From Bugulina stolonifera (Eukaryota; Bryozoa; Gymnolaemata; Cheilostomatida; Bugulidae): a stretch of 64,000 nucleotides of DNA. The notes below the pieces were generated by a model. It saw only the letters and a program-made list of their open reading frames with translations, was not told the DNA's origin and did not search any database. This document shows, in pieces, positions 39,085 to 52,076 of this stretch (the first letter of the stretch is position 1; the number at the start of each line of letters is the position of its first letter). Position numbers and translations under genes: made by a program. The DNA is taken from contig OW285192.1 in assembly GCA_935421135.1 (NCBI GenBank), forward strand, positions 13,409,501-13,473,500, read 5' to 3'.

Positions 39085-39934
39085 TTTGAGCCACAGGACA
39101 GTTCAATTTCTTAGAGACTTCTTTTTCCAGAAGAGGCTTGCATTCAATAAAATTTAAACATTCACAACAATGCTACTACCCACTTGAGTAGAAGTTAACG
39201 ACTTCAACTTGTAACAGAAACAGGTCTTAATTCGTATCCTCCTTTGAATTTCTATTACTTCACTGCAGTCTCTGTCTGGACTTTTTTCTAGACTATTTTG
39301 AAGTTTCACCGAGATATACTGTTTGTTAACTTATTAAACTCCTGGCCCTGTCTTCTTTTTTTCTTCTTTTTTGAATAAGGGCATCAAAATGAAAGTCAGT
39401 GTAAATGTAAAATAATATTTTTCTTTTGATTTTTTATTAAAAATAACATCACATGGGCATAGCCAGGTTATGGCCCTAGCGGTGCAGGTTTTTGAGTTTA
39501 GAAATCAACATGAAACTCAACTGACGGAAATACTGAGATATTATGGTTTTCAAGCAAATGTATAGCAAGTCAAACCGGTATTAAGCCGATAATTCTATTA
39601 ATCCATTTGGTAGCCGCTGCGAGCCGCTCAAAATTATCAACTAGGCCGCCATGGAAGTTGTTTACATGGAGATGCAGGTCATTGGTCAATAGAATAGAGT
39701 CAGTGCATGTTTCGCTCACAGATAATGACGTTAGATACTTCTAGCTACCCGCACAAGACATATTAGTTAGGAACGTCTTCCACTACAGCGGTTCAGCTTC
39801 AACTTTTCTTCAGTACTTCCTAATATTATTTCTTTTGGAAAGTCAGTTGTTGTTGAAGATCTCCAGCAAGTCCTTGAATTGTTTCCAAATCTTCCCTGAA
39901 AATTTGATGCTAGTACTTATTGCAAAGCACAATC
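39085..39934. promoter_or_regulatory. Probable shared promoter region between divergent LRP and UIF-like genes
   Basis: The two start codons are about 850 bases apart and point away from each other, so this interval must hold both 5' UTRs and promoters unless further upstream non-coding exons exist. It contains ATTGGTCAAT near 39,682-39,691, a CCAAT-box-like motif on the minus strand, and a short local GC rise around 39,610-39,660. No clear TATA box can be assigned to either gene. Co-regulation is inference only. Confidence 0.5.
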
Positions 39935-42900
39935 ATGAATGCTAAGTCCAGGATTGACATGTCTCTAGGTATATACTTGTATGGGAGCAATGGAGAGTAA
40001 TTAATGTAGACAAACTTCAATTAGATTTTGATAAGATTTTATTTTATTTTTGTTTAAAAAATAATGACAAACAATGTGAATGTAACTTCAAAATATAATG
40101 GTAAATAATCTTTTGATAACTGTGATTAAGTATCAGTTATTCACAATTGAACCAGTAATTCTTATCAGTTGATCATCATGATCTTGATCCAGATTGTTAT
40201 TGTAATATTTTTATATTTAGGCCTATAAACCGATAAGACGTTATAACCAATGTGAATGTAGGCCTAAATACATATTCTGCAAATACTAAGTAGACATTCT
40301 ATTAATTTAAATTTGTCTCTAAAAGAGTTATTTTGACATTTAGCTATCTATGTTTAATTATTGTTAATCACATATTTACTAATCCTAGTCAACTGCCATT
40401 CATTAAACAGTTCTGTCCAACTTATATTTCTATCGTGTTTTATTATAATTATCTACCACTCATAACACTGTCGCTTTGTAAATCAACATAGTTATTTAGT
40501 TTATGGTCTTTGGTTAATGTTCATGTTTGGTTTCTGGCTTCTTATTCAGTGGCATTCTAATAATGATTATTTATTAATTGTAATGATGAATTAGTGGATG
40601 TGAATTATACGTAGGCCTATTAATAGGCTATATTAAAATCTGATCAATGCTGATTCATGTTAATTGTGGGTTTACACTTTAATTTTCTCCATGTTGGTAT
40701 TATATAGCCTAATCATACTGTCAATTTCTGCTCTGAAAGTCCATACCACATTATTCTAGATGAGATAATCAAGTTGAACAGAAAAACCATTAAGACAGAG
40801 AAGAAAGATGTTCTGGCCAGTGAATCAAGATTTCCCACTAGTGGCCAATCTTCAGCTGCAAGAAAAAATCAAAAATCTACAGGTGTGTAGGGTGAACTCT
40901 TTGTTGTTAGTTTACATAGACTTGCATTTCGGTTGTCATCTCTACATTTTTTACTAGCACATTTTACTTAAAGCTGTTGGTTGTATATCATAACATCAAT
41001 GTCCATCTGAACTTTTCTATTATGTGCATAACAGCTACTAGCTATCATGTTTATCTAAGTGTTTAAATCGTTGTCATACTCTAATAAAATAAGTCACATT
41101 TTTTATGCTAGCCTCTCAAGGTAGGGGACGTGGCGGAAAAACTACTACTGCAAGAAGAGGAGGGAAAAGGGCTACGTTCAAAATCCCAAATAAATTACAG
41201 AAATCTTCAGCACAATCTGCAGTAGGTTAATAAGTTTTAGTAATTTTTTATAATTTCATATCGAGCTAGGCCTACTGCAATGTTCTATTGTTAAAATAAT
41301 GCTAGAGCACTGTTTTGATTATTCTTTGTTAGAGCAGAATATTGCTGTTGCAATTGTTTCAGAGGGTGACAGGAGCTAAGGGGCAAGCGCAACAAAGAAG
41401 AAAATTGTCTACAACAAACAACAGGAATAATATTGCCCAGAACCGCAGAAGGAATGCGGTTAATAAAGCTCGTCAAACCATTTATGATAATGTTCGTAGT
41501 CAGCAGAAAAAACGAAAGGACAATCTCGTAAATTCATACAGAGGAATCAATACAATTGTAAGCTGTTTCTAATATATACATGTACTTACTTACATTTAAA
41601 TGAACTACAGGTGTATTATTTAGTCCCTGTATATAAGGTGTCTTCGCAACCTCTTGGATGGACCCGGGTTGCAAATAAAAATCCCAAGATGGTCGTCCGG
41701 CCTAAGCCACAAGGGCCGGTCGAAACCATCCCTAGCTCATCGGCACACCTGGGTTTTTTGCACGAAAATGAGGGTTTTGCCTTTGGCCCAGGATGCCGTG
41801 TTCGCGACTCTGTGACGGATGTGTGCCGGAAAAATTTTTTGTGAGTTGGCCTGTGCCCAAAGACACCTGTAGTGTCATAATGATGAGTAATAATGTCGGC
41901 AAATAATGACCTAGAGCTTATCAGTGTTGTCTAATTATAAGCCCCACTGGGGGGCATCAGGGAATGATTTTTTTAATTGATGTTGATGCAGAACGATTTC
42001 ATGATATTCTGGTGAATGACCATAACTAATGTGATGGTTTTTGTCAAAGAAGCATTAGCAGAAAATACTCTGAAGTTTCATATAATCATAATATCTGTAA
42101 GTGAATTTGCTTTCCATGCCACCTGTAGTTGTCTACACATACATTGCATGTAGTCAGACATTATTCTGCATACCTGAATGTATAGTATATCTCTCCATCT
42201 GATGTAGGTTTCCAAGCCGGCAAGCACTACAGTCTCTAGCAGTGGTGGGCGTAGAAAACTATTGAGACCAGGGTTTGGTGTGATGCAGGCTGATATAGTA
42301 ACTCAGCAGGTAGAGCAGAAGAAACAGCTCTTAGAAATGAAGTATTCTACTCAACCAGTGGCTATTAATCAGACTAAACAAGCTCCCAAGAGGAGGTAAC
42401 TGCTCTATTGTATAAGTGTTACTTGATTGCGTAACGATAAAACACACCTGCTCCTCCCTAGGAATTAGATTATATGAGTTAGCAGAACTGAATTACTTAT
42501 ATTAGCAGCGAATCATATGCTTTTATTTGTAGATAAATAATTTTGTGTTTCTTGTTATTCCTGTTTCCTATACGTTGTGATGTAGCGTCACGTTGCGTAT
42601 CGTTTTAAGTATTTAGAACCTGTCTTGTATTGCATATATTTATTGATATTGTATAGCTTAGAGCAAGGTTTAGTAGATACGGTGTTTACTATTTCTATAA
42701 TGATGTTGTTTGAACAGACAATTATATGTAGCGTGTAGAGGATAATACCTCATAAACTAGTATACTAAACTGTAGATGGCAAAGAAGAAATAAGAATGCG
42801 AGTGTGCCCGAAAGATTACCTCTAGTGAAGAATGAACCTGGCCATGTACTTACAGTCCGAGTGAATAATGATGTACCGTCTACACCAAATGTGACCAGGT

Positions 42901-43736
42901 AGGTGTGTGCAAAGTTGTGGAATATTATTCAAATATGGCAAGGCAGAAACACAGTCATAGGTATTCCACCTTGGAGTTGTCTGCCCTTGGTGCAGCGAGT
43001 TGACTTGTAATGCAAAGATTATAGTTGATATTGTGTGTCACCAAGCATTGCATTGTGTGGGTATATTGTAGACCAGTGCATAATCCCCCACAAAGAGTGC
43101 ATGTAGTAGCCAATAGGATGCTGCGTAATACTCTTCAGCAACCAATGAGAGAAAGACGCCAAATGCGACGTAGAGGTCGAGGAAGAGGAAGTGGACGCAG
43201 CGGTCAAGTCAGGCTGCTGACCAATACTATACAGAAACTACAACAGCAGGTGGCATCACTGCAAAGTGCCAGCAATTCAAGAAGCCGTCAGGTAACAACT
43301 GTCTTATAGCTATAAACATTATAACAGTATACATGTAGTGTAGTTATGTAGATGTGTATAGCTGACATATAGATCCTAAATGTCAATGTTATTCCCTGAT
43401 ACATGAAGGGTATCATTCTATTGGTCGTTATCATAGTGCCTCCAGTTATTCTGTTACACAAGGGAACAGATAGGATAACTTCTCAAGTATGACGGTGCAG
43501 ATACACAAATGTATAATAGACTTTATTGCTTTGTATTAACCAACAGCTGCTGCTGTCTCAGTGAATCAGTGATATAGACTAACAGTTTATTTATGTATCT
43601 CATATATATATCTCATATATGATATCTGCAGACACGGGGAAGAAGGAGAGGTGCCACTAGGCAGAATTCCGCTAGAGGTCGCTATAACCGTAAACAGAAT
43701 ACTGGTAATGATACGACACGGACTGTATTGTGGTAA
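39935..43736 (+). CDS. UIF/FYTTD1-like mRNA export adaptor, 8 coding exons, 365 aa
   Basis: Exons 39935-39968, 40760-40882, 41112-41221, 41363-41557, 42208-42395, 42776-42898, 43072-43291 and 43632-43736 join in frame to a TAA stop at 43734. The N-terminus reads RIDMSLDEIIKLNRK, closely matching the UAP56-binding motif of human UIF (FYTTD1) and related ALY/REF adaptors, which recruit the helicase UAP56/DDX39B and pass mRNA to the NXF1 export receptor in the nucleus. Arg/Gly-rich blocks follow (GRGRGGK; RRRGRGRGSGRSGQ near residues 290-305; TRGRRRG), suited to RNA and NXF1 binding. HVLTVRVNND resembles a conserved strand near the UIF C-terminus. A short Gln/Leu-rich helix (LQQQVASLQ) lies near the end. 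Human UIF is about 318 aa. The start is fixed by the motif lying only ten codons downstream. CHTOP or another ALY-type adaptor is the alternative. Confidence 0.82.
41604..41873. mobile_element. GC-rich insertion with short inverted ends in UIF-like intron 4
   Basis: A 270-bp stretch clearly richer in G and C than its surroundings, starting ACTACAGGTGT and ending with the reverse complement ACACCTGTAGT. Near the ends, GGTGTCTTCG and GGTGTCTTTG are also in inverted arrangement. One plus-strand frame is open over most of it, but it shows no known domain and would break the host gene. No target duplication was identified. A small DNA transposon remnant is the best guess. Confidence 0.5.
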
Positions 43737-44971
43737 TATAATCATAAAATAATGTAATGTAACAGCAGAGTAACACATTAGTTCCTCCATTATAGAGGGA
43801 CTGGTTATCACATTATTTATTATATAGTATTATGTTTAGCTATTGCATTAGAATCATCTAGTAGAAGTGTCAAATCCTTATGTTCTATTATCTGTTATTA
43901 GGGATGAAGTCTTGAAGATTCTTATTTACAGCTGTTGCTTGTTTTGTTTGTATCAAGTAGTGTGGATCTCATTAGTTTTAGAATCGGCTCCATATTTTCT
44001 TGTATCCCCTCCCCCCCCCCCCCCAATCTTATTTATGTTTACCAGTTTAATCAACTCTGATTTTATTGATCTGCAAATGAAAACTAAATTGTTGCCCAAT
44101 GCTCTTTTATTTATACCTTAAGAATTATTGAATAGTATTATATTTATTTGAAATGAATTATGATTTAATAAAATAAGATATAGTTGCATGGTTATGCGCA
44201 GTAAATGTTGATAAATAAAGCACATGGCTATAAATTATCCAACAGTGATGGCAACAAGTCTGTTAGAAGCTGTTGCTTCTCCTCAGGGTTGTAACAACCA
44301 GGGAAGCAAGGAGCGCATTTGCTACCCCAGAAATCTGTTTTAACTCTAATATTTATTGTGGTAACTCTCATATTATGATCACAACGTAATTGCTAGTGTT
44401 GTAGTGGGAAAGGCAGTGTAAGTATATTTTCTTTTAGTTTGGTATAGAAAATCTTAAGCTATTTCTATTCAGATTGGGCAGACTGGTTAGTCTGGCCTGT
44501 GTTTTTGCCCCTTCAGCTAGGAATAGTGTTGTTACAGCCCTGCTTCTACTATGGAGTTATCCTCCTTTTTGCTGAGAAAAGTAAAGAGAGTGGAACTCAC
44601 AATCAATAGCACATTCTCTGCGAAATATTATTGGGCACAATTATACTGTGGTGTTCTTATTATGATGAGAATTATTAATACACTTGGATCAACGAGAATT
44701 ATCTTAGTAAATTCTAATTCAGTGTAATTCACAGCAGACTAAAGGTACATATTCGACTCACTAGTCTATCAAAAGTGGTATCTCTGAGTTTAATCATACA
44801 TAGTCCACATAAAGCATAGTTGAGGGTAACTATATTGCACCTAGCATGAATAACTAATAACTGAATACTGATATAACAGCATGAATTTAAATAAGTTATT
44901 CTGTCTTAAATAATAACAAATAAAACCTGTGACAGACTCTTTCTCTAGTTGATCCAGTCTTGCAGCAAAAA
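43737..44971. other. Convergent intergenic region with UIF-like 3' UTR
   Basis: This is the space between the stop codons of the UIF-like gene and ALDH copy A, which face each other. AATAAA signals in the plus orientation are at 44167-44172 and 44214-44219; either could end the UIF-like mRNA. A run of about 17 bases, nearly all C, lies near 44,007-44,023. No convincing coding region was seen. Confidence 0.55.
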
Positions 44972-47900
44972 CTAAGAATTCTTCTGCTGTGTTTTAATAA
45001 TCACCTAAAAATTAATGCATAATGTATCATAACTATGCCTAAAATCACAGCTAGATAGTTGACTTACAATGTATATCAAAATAACAACAATATATTATAC
45101 TACAGTACATGCATGTACTCTGAGATGTACATGTCCACAAAGTCCACACATATTGTTTAGTTAGTAAGTAGTACATTCGTGTTGCATAATATTAATACAG
45201 ACATAGCACAGGGGCAAATCTCATCTTCCCTTGATGAAGAGAGAAGATTACTTATTATTACATGTTCTATGAAAGTAATATTGCTGTTCATATATCCTCT
45301 GTACATATGCACAGGTTAACCATGAATAAATTAAAATAACTCTGAGCTGACTATCAATCATATCCAGTTGTTGAATGAATACGATGTAATTAAGAGGGTT
45401 GAGTTCATACAATGCCACCTATCTTCGTTTTTTTGGATGGACAATTGGACATGTGCAAGGTCTGTCAACTGCACACGGTAACTACTACTTTGAACAATAC
45501 ACAAATGGTGCATATAAAGTGGTCAAAAAAACTTACTGTCTTTTTCTCTGAATACTGCTCCAAACCATACTCTCCCAGTTCTCTGCCACTACCTGACATC
45601 TTAAACCCACCAAAAGGTGCTGCAGGTTGGATAACATGGTAGGCATTCACACTAAAATTGCAATGTTTTCATTCAGCTTAGGCATATGCAGGCGTAGATG
45701 TTACTCACATTTTTATCATTGTAGGCTACATTTCATTTTAAAAAGATTTTTGGTAATTTTATAGCATTTTGATTAGAAAAGGGCAGCTTGTAATATTTTT
45801 GTCCTTCTGTATTGAAATGCATGATAAGTACATTAGCCATTGCACGTTGCCATGAATATTGAAATCATTATTCATTTAGAAGAAGTTATCCTCTCCCGCC
45901 CCTAGAGAGTTGCATGTACTTGTAAACAAGTGGTAGTTAAAAAGTTATCATGTCTAAATTTTAACACAAAATAAGTAAAACCAGAGAGCAATACTAATTT
46001 GCAACTAGCACTACGTACTTTTCAGTTAGGATTACTCACTAGACAGTTCCAGCCCTCAGCTCATGTGCCACCTTGAAGGCTCTCTCGATATCTTGGGTAA
46101 AGACAGAAGCAGCAAGTCCATACATTGTATCATTCCCTCTAGCAACAACTTCATCTGCATTCTTGAATTTGAATATCGGCATCACTGGGCCAAATATCTG
46201 TTAGAATAACCATATTTCAAAGTACCATTCCTCATAGACTGGGTTCTACATACATGTGTCATTTTAAATTCTCTGGTGGTCATCCTGAACAATAAAGTCT
46301 GTGGAACTAAAATATTTTACAACTGGCATTATAAGAACTGGGAACCCAGGCTGTTGTCTACTAACACTATCAGGACATACATGCTAATATGACAACATAA
46401 TGAGTCAATGATGGTCAAAGGGCACTTTAGGCGGGGGGGGGGAGGGGGTGGAGGGGGCGGGGTGAAAATAACACTCAAATTACACATGTTTCTTAAGTTG
46501 AAATTAATATGGCATGTAAATATATTGACGACATTTATGTCACAATCAGATGCAGAAGCACACACGTTGGTCAGTGAACAAGGTTTGTAATATACAGTAA
46601 TTGTACTTACCTCTTCTCTGGCAATTCTCATGTCATCTTTAACATCTGCAAATACAGTTGGTTGGAAGAAATAGCCTCGGTCTCCTAATTGAGCTCCTCC
46701 CAGGGCAAGTTTAGCCCCCTGTTTACTTCCACTCTGGCACAAATCTGTGATTTTATCTAACTGCTCTTGGTTTACCTGCAAGTTACCACTATGACTATAA
46801 TATAATCACCAGCTGCAGGTACCAGCAAATCTGATCAGTAAGGAATGTAACAACAGAGGTCACAATATATGCTATACCAAATAAATGCAGTTTATAATGT
46901 AGAGCATGGTCCATGGGTCATACAGTGTTTATATACATGTACATGAATTTTTATTTATTGACCAGAGGCTACTAGGTGATAAAAGCTTCACCTGTGGACC
47001 TTGTGCTGTATCCATCTCATATGGATCTCCTACTTTGATAGCCTTAGCTCGCTCTACGCAAGCTTCTACGAATTTGTCATAGATAGATTCCTCCACATAT
47101 ACCCGACTTCCAGCTGAACAGCATTGTCCTTGATTGAAGAAGAGGCCAAGATGAGCTTGTTCCACTGCATGATCAACTGGTACATGAAAGACATACATGT
47201 ACATATTAATTTAGTTTCCAACACTACTTCATAAATACTATTTTTATACATTACCTGCGTGCAAGACCTGCGTGCATTACCTGCATGCATTACCTGTGTG
47301 TAGGTTGAAAGACTTGTGACATGAGTTTATAATGTATAGGGCGACCTTCTATTGGAATATTGGTTGTAAAACGAAAATAGTATTTAATTTTTATAGAATG
47401 ATTATGTATAATAATTGTGGAAAATCTACAATAATAGAGCACTCACAGTTGCAATCAGCAAACACAATATTGGGACTCTTTCCTCCCAGCTCCAGTGTAA
47501 CTCTCTTTAGATTTCCACTGGCCATTGTGTGGATAAGCTGACCTATTTCTGTACTTCCTGTGAAAGCCACTTTGTCAATATCATCATGTGTAGCTATAGC
47601 ACCTCCAGCTGTGGGACCAAACCCACTTAGTATGTTCACCACACCTATAGATAACATAGTGATTAATCAAGTGAAAAACTAGTAGATAAACTATTAGTTG
47701 TTACATGTATGTCAAGATGTAGGTTAAGAAATACGTTTAAAATTCAGAAAGGTCCAGAATGTAACATTTCTCTATAACCTAGACATCTACCAACTCTATT
47801 GGAGCTAGAAAGAAACGATTAGTCAGAAGAGTATCACAGAAACATCTGGTAAATATTGCAAGTATAATTCTACAGAGCTGATGGGGTAAAGGCTGGAGCA

Positions 47901-50900
47901 GTCACCTGGTGGAAATCCAGCTTCCTTGATCAAAGAAGCAATATGATTGGCAGTTAAAGGTGTCTGCTCGGCAGTCTTCATTACTATGGTGTTTCCCATA
48001 GCAAGAGCTGGTGCTAATTTCCATGCCTGCATGGCCAGAGGGAAGTTCCACTGCAATAGAAAATCATTTAATCAGCAACATATTGTACATATTCAATGGC
48101 TTTCATGTGTTTATGGCACAAACCGAATTTATTTATCAATGCAACACTGTCTGCCTGCTGCACCACATAGTGCCGCATGCAATCTTCTTGATTTTAGTTT
48201 ACAATGCTGCAAATGACTTTGGTGATGTCTGTTTAAAATAAAAGATTAATTAGACGAATAGTGTCATTATTAGTACTCACCGGAATTATCTGCCCACACA
48301 CTCCAACAGGTTCTAGTCTAGTATAAGCAAAGTGATCTCCATCAATAGGAATTGTCTGTCCATGCTTCTTACCAGCCCAGCCAGAATAATACCTATATTG
48401 TACACGTATGAAGCCTTCGTGTAATATTCAAATATCACAATATAATGACAGGCATATCGTTCTCAACTGCCAACTGTGCAGACTGTTTCAGTCAAAGAAA
48501 TGTTTGACGGTGCTAGACATTTTGGTTAGCTGTGAATGTGCAGCTACCCATGATACAATATAACTTTCTATTACTAAACTACAGTACAGTAGCAAATAAT
48601 GTGCTGGTCCAATAACCAACCAGAATGTCAAGAGTACTACACCTAACTGTATACATGTGCAGTTTATATTATTCTGTTACATACCTGTATGTTTTGATGG
48701 AAAGTTCAAGGTCAGCCATGAAAGATACTGCATAGGGTTTCCCATTATCCAATGTCTCCAATGACTAGAATATATACATGTACGTGTAGTCAGTCATGTA
48801 GTATTGTGATGGTACGCACAGTCGTCTCTTATCACCTGACACTCATTATTGTGTGTGCTTATATGTATATACCCGCTTGCATTCTACATTGCTTAACTAC
48901 TATGTCACTGTATATACTTGTATGATAATCACTAAGTCTTTTGGTACCTTTTATACCCATGTAAAGAGGCCCGACCTCTCAGAATCACTTGATATTCATT
49001 TTGTACATGAATTGGATGATTATAAGCAACTTTTGTATAACCCGACCTATTTTGGGTCGGCCGTCGGGCTTCCGGCGGCCATGTTGTTGCGCAACCTCCG
49101 GACGACCTTATGTCGTCTTTTCCCGACACTACGTCGGGGGGAAATCCTTATACTATATAAAATGCCATGTTTTATCATTTGTTGTCTCAGTCTTCACTTG
49201 GCTTTCAATAAAAACACATCTATACTTGATACAGAGACTTTCACTTCCTTTCGTCATGTCATTCGCTTAGCGAACCGCCTACTAGGTCGGATCACTCTCT
49301 TTCAAGGTATAGTCTGAAGGTCAGACTTGGGACCAGATGGGTCGTCTCTGGTAGTTATTAGACTACTGAGACCGCTCGATCTTTCATGTAATGAGAAGGC
49401 CTAGCACCACTCATAGGCACTTCAGTTTTGGGTCGGTAGTCGTCCAAGGACGACCGCACGAAATACCAGAAACCATTACAGTATTACCAACTAACATTTT
49501 TGCCAAAGTAGTAATTGGACAGTCAGGAAAATTGTAAATTGTTCATGTCTGCAAAGACTTTGGTTTTGGATGTTGATATACATGTAGCTCACATGAAAAT
49601 AATAATATAAATAAAATCGTATGTTACAGGCTTTGGTGTTTAGGTAGGCTGTAGGGGACCGGTATTTATTTGGAATGTTTTTTTTTTGTTTTTACACTAG
49701 ACTTTCTGATGAGCATTGTAGCATATTTTTATCACATTTTTCATGCCAGGTAGCAAATTTAGCATCCCAAATATACAAACCTTTTGACATTTATGTATTT
49801 TTTTTTATTCTAAAGTTAGTAGAGCAATGTCACATCTAATCTAATTATATGACGAACGAAATATTGCACTTGCTTATCAATTTTCAATGTTAGTGCTCTG
49901 TGATATCTAGGATCATAGAATTACTAGGACATTATCAGTGCATTTCCATGATAGAGCTCAACATGCCACTGTTGATAGTTGATAGCTGTAGGCATACAGT
50001 ATATACAATGTACATATACAGTGTATATCTAATGTGGCTTCATGCTATACATTTACACTACATGTATATTGCCTTGTCAACACCACACACTGTGATGGTC
50101 AGTACTCATAGTCATTGCAATGAGAAATTATGCTTCCATCTCATTTGCCTAAGTACCAGACCGATGCCAAGGCCACCTCGCTATGCCAGTAGTAACAGCC
50201 ACGACAGCAGCTGTAGTGGTAGGGTAGTAAAGTGAAATTTGAGACCAAGAGTCCAAGACTGAAACATATTATTACATCCATATCCTAACATCTCACAAAT
50301 TTGTAACTAATACCAATCAGTTACTCAAGCTATATGTAAATACAACTTACAGCAAGATATGCACGGTCTCTCTCGATAAGGTCACTAAGTCTATGGAGTA
50401 GAAGCCCTCTCTGACTCGCATCCATTGTTCGCCATTCTGAACCGAGTTCAAAGGCTTTCTTAGCGGCAGCAACAGCGATGTCTACGTCAGCAGCATCAGC
50501 CTCTGCCACTTCTGTGATAACCTCTCCGGTGGTAGGATTTAGTGTTTCAAACGTTTTACCAGAAACTGCGTTAACCCATTCGTTGTTGATAAATAACTAC
50601 AATAATACAATACAATGTCAGTCTTTAACAGTGTACAGAACACACTGTAGTATGATGGCTGAGCATTCTGTAACTAGCAATGTTTCAGAACTGATTCGGC
50701 AATTATTGGAGCTTCGAAACAGACGTTCATCAAGGAGAACTTTACCAAAAACAATGCCACATAAGTCAGATATTTAGCATGCTTGGCCTTGACTACTGCT
50801 TTGAACCATGTGACCTAATAAATGACACATTATCCCATAACAGACAAGCAAAAACAAATTTACTGAAGGGTTTTATAAAACTCTACATCTTACCTCAGTG

Positions 50901-52076
50901 AAATAACATTAGCTAGACCAGACCTAGTATCAGGCTTATGTTCTTTCATAAGCTAAATGATTATGTAATCTAATGAATTATATAGAGTAGGTTCAATGTA
51001 TATACTGTAAGTACATTGATTCTATTATAATATATAATAAGTAGTTGTACTGCAACTATACTGAATCTCTATCAGTCCACCGTGAAATGTAACTATAATT
51101 ATGTAGGGTTACAATACTGTGACTGTAATGGGTCAGCCCTAGGCATGCACATAATATAACTACATGAAAGGACACACCAGAGTGACCAGACTTGTTGTTA
51201 AATTGTATAAAAGGTAACCCTGGGGGTCTGATGATCAACCTATATTAGTCTGTTGGTCAGCTCTTGGCTTCACTTGGTCAATATGGTCAGTGATGTGGTG
51301 TGTTGGCTGTGTGTTACACACACTGGACATTAGATTACGCTGTGACAGGACTAGGACTTGTTCGACTCAATCAAAGCTGGTTATATTAGGTCACAGATTG
51401 ACACTCAGAGTTCAAGAGCAGGCCTTATTAATTACCCACATGTTTTCATTCTACAACTTGAGGTTACCCATAGTAAGGGCATAATCATACATCATACCTG
51501 TCAAGTTTTACAGGGAAACTCCTAGTTTTAAAGGGCATCTCAAGAGCCCTGTTTTCTCCAGGTTTTACAATATTTTTAAAAAAAACAGGAGTATCATCCC
51601 TAGTATGCAATTTTGTCAATATAAATTTTGATATCGACTTGTTAACGTATATTTTCACGTGCATACTGTGTAATGTATAATAGTAGAAACAACTTTTTGA
51701 TCAGAAATTTCACTGTTTCCTAAAGAACCCAGACTGTGTCAAAATCATGTAAAATTGCACCTGCCTCGAAATAGGGAGGGAACTCAAACAAATATTTAGC
51801 TACCTAGCCGGTTTTTCTTCTGAAAAATACCTGAAAATGGCTTTTACTTCTGCTATCTTGCCGGTATATCACAGACGAATGACACACATACAATGCCTGG
51901 TCAGCATGAACAATTCCCTAGCATATGACATACATGACCCCAAGTAACTTTACTAATCTTACCTTAGTTGGCGGTAAATCAGGTTTCCTGTTGGGTAGTG
52001 GTATTGCTGACATACATCTCGCATTCTGTCTAAAAACCCTGGCAGCAGCCCCCAAAGTTCTATGTACAGATGACAT
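44972..52076 (-). CDS. Mitochondrial aldehyde dehydrogenase ALDH2-type, copy A (11 exons, 516 aa)
   Basis: NAD-dependent oxidation of aldehydes to acids. Exons: 51963-52076, 50351-50596, 48685-48764, 48281-48392, 47906-48050, 47447-47644, 46992-47176, 46611-46775, 46040-46197, 45537-45651, 44972-45004; total 1,551 nt in one frame. The N-terminus ([20 protein letters not shown]) is rich in Arg and Ala without acidic residues, as in a mitochondrial presequence. Signatures: WNFP (oxyanion Asn), [10 protein letters not shown] (cofactor Lys), FTGSTEIG (Rossmann Gly), LELGGKSPN (general base Glu) and [12 protein letters not shown] with the catalytic Cys at about residue 318. The C-terminus ends QQKNS, as human ALDH2 ends PQKNS; length also matches (517 aa). 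The tiny 33-nt last exon was found by matching copy B. A solo LTR lies in intron 2. Confidence 0.93.
46430..46465 (+). other. G-run, possible quadruplex-forming sequence
   Basis: About 35 bases almost wholly of G (GGCGGGGGGGGGGAGGGGGT and continuing) in an otherwise AT-rich ALDH-A intron 8. It has four or more runs of at least three G, meeting the usual quadruplex pattern. In the ALDH pre-mRNA it is C-rich. Confidence 0.6.
48805..49480 (+). mobile_element. Solo LTR of a retrotransposon, copy 1 (in ALDH-A intron 2)
   Basis: The 676-bp segment starts TGTGATGGTAC and ends CCATTACA, with a 4-bp target duplication GTAT at 48801-48804 and 49481-49484. It has a promoter-like TACTATATAAAA near 49,151 and an AATAAA signal at 49207-49212, so U3, R and U5 parts can be placed, plus GC-rich palindromes around 49,040-49,140. 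A second copy lies at 56,158. No internal gag or pol sequence is attached, so this is a solo LTR left by recombination. Orientation is opposite to the ALDH gene. A 4-bp duplication suits Ty3-like or related LTR elements; class is not proven. Confidence 0.85.

Noticed and set aside
41611..41844. 77-codon plus-strand open frame in UIF-like intron 4
   Set aside because: Belongs to a GC-rich insertion with inverted ends, and joining it to the flanking exons is not needed for frame continuity.
45465..45536. Alternative ALDH-A ending by reading through exon 10 (FKVVVTVCS)
   Set aside because: A consensus donor follows ACA, and a separate 33-nt exon at 44,972-45,004 gives the family-typical KNS ending matching copy B.
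48853..49317. Plus-strand 154-codon open frame
   Set aside because: Lies wholly inside the solo LTR, differs in reading frame integrity in the other LTR copy, and shows no protein motif.
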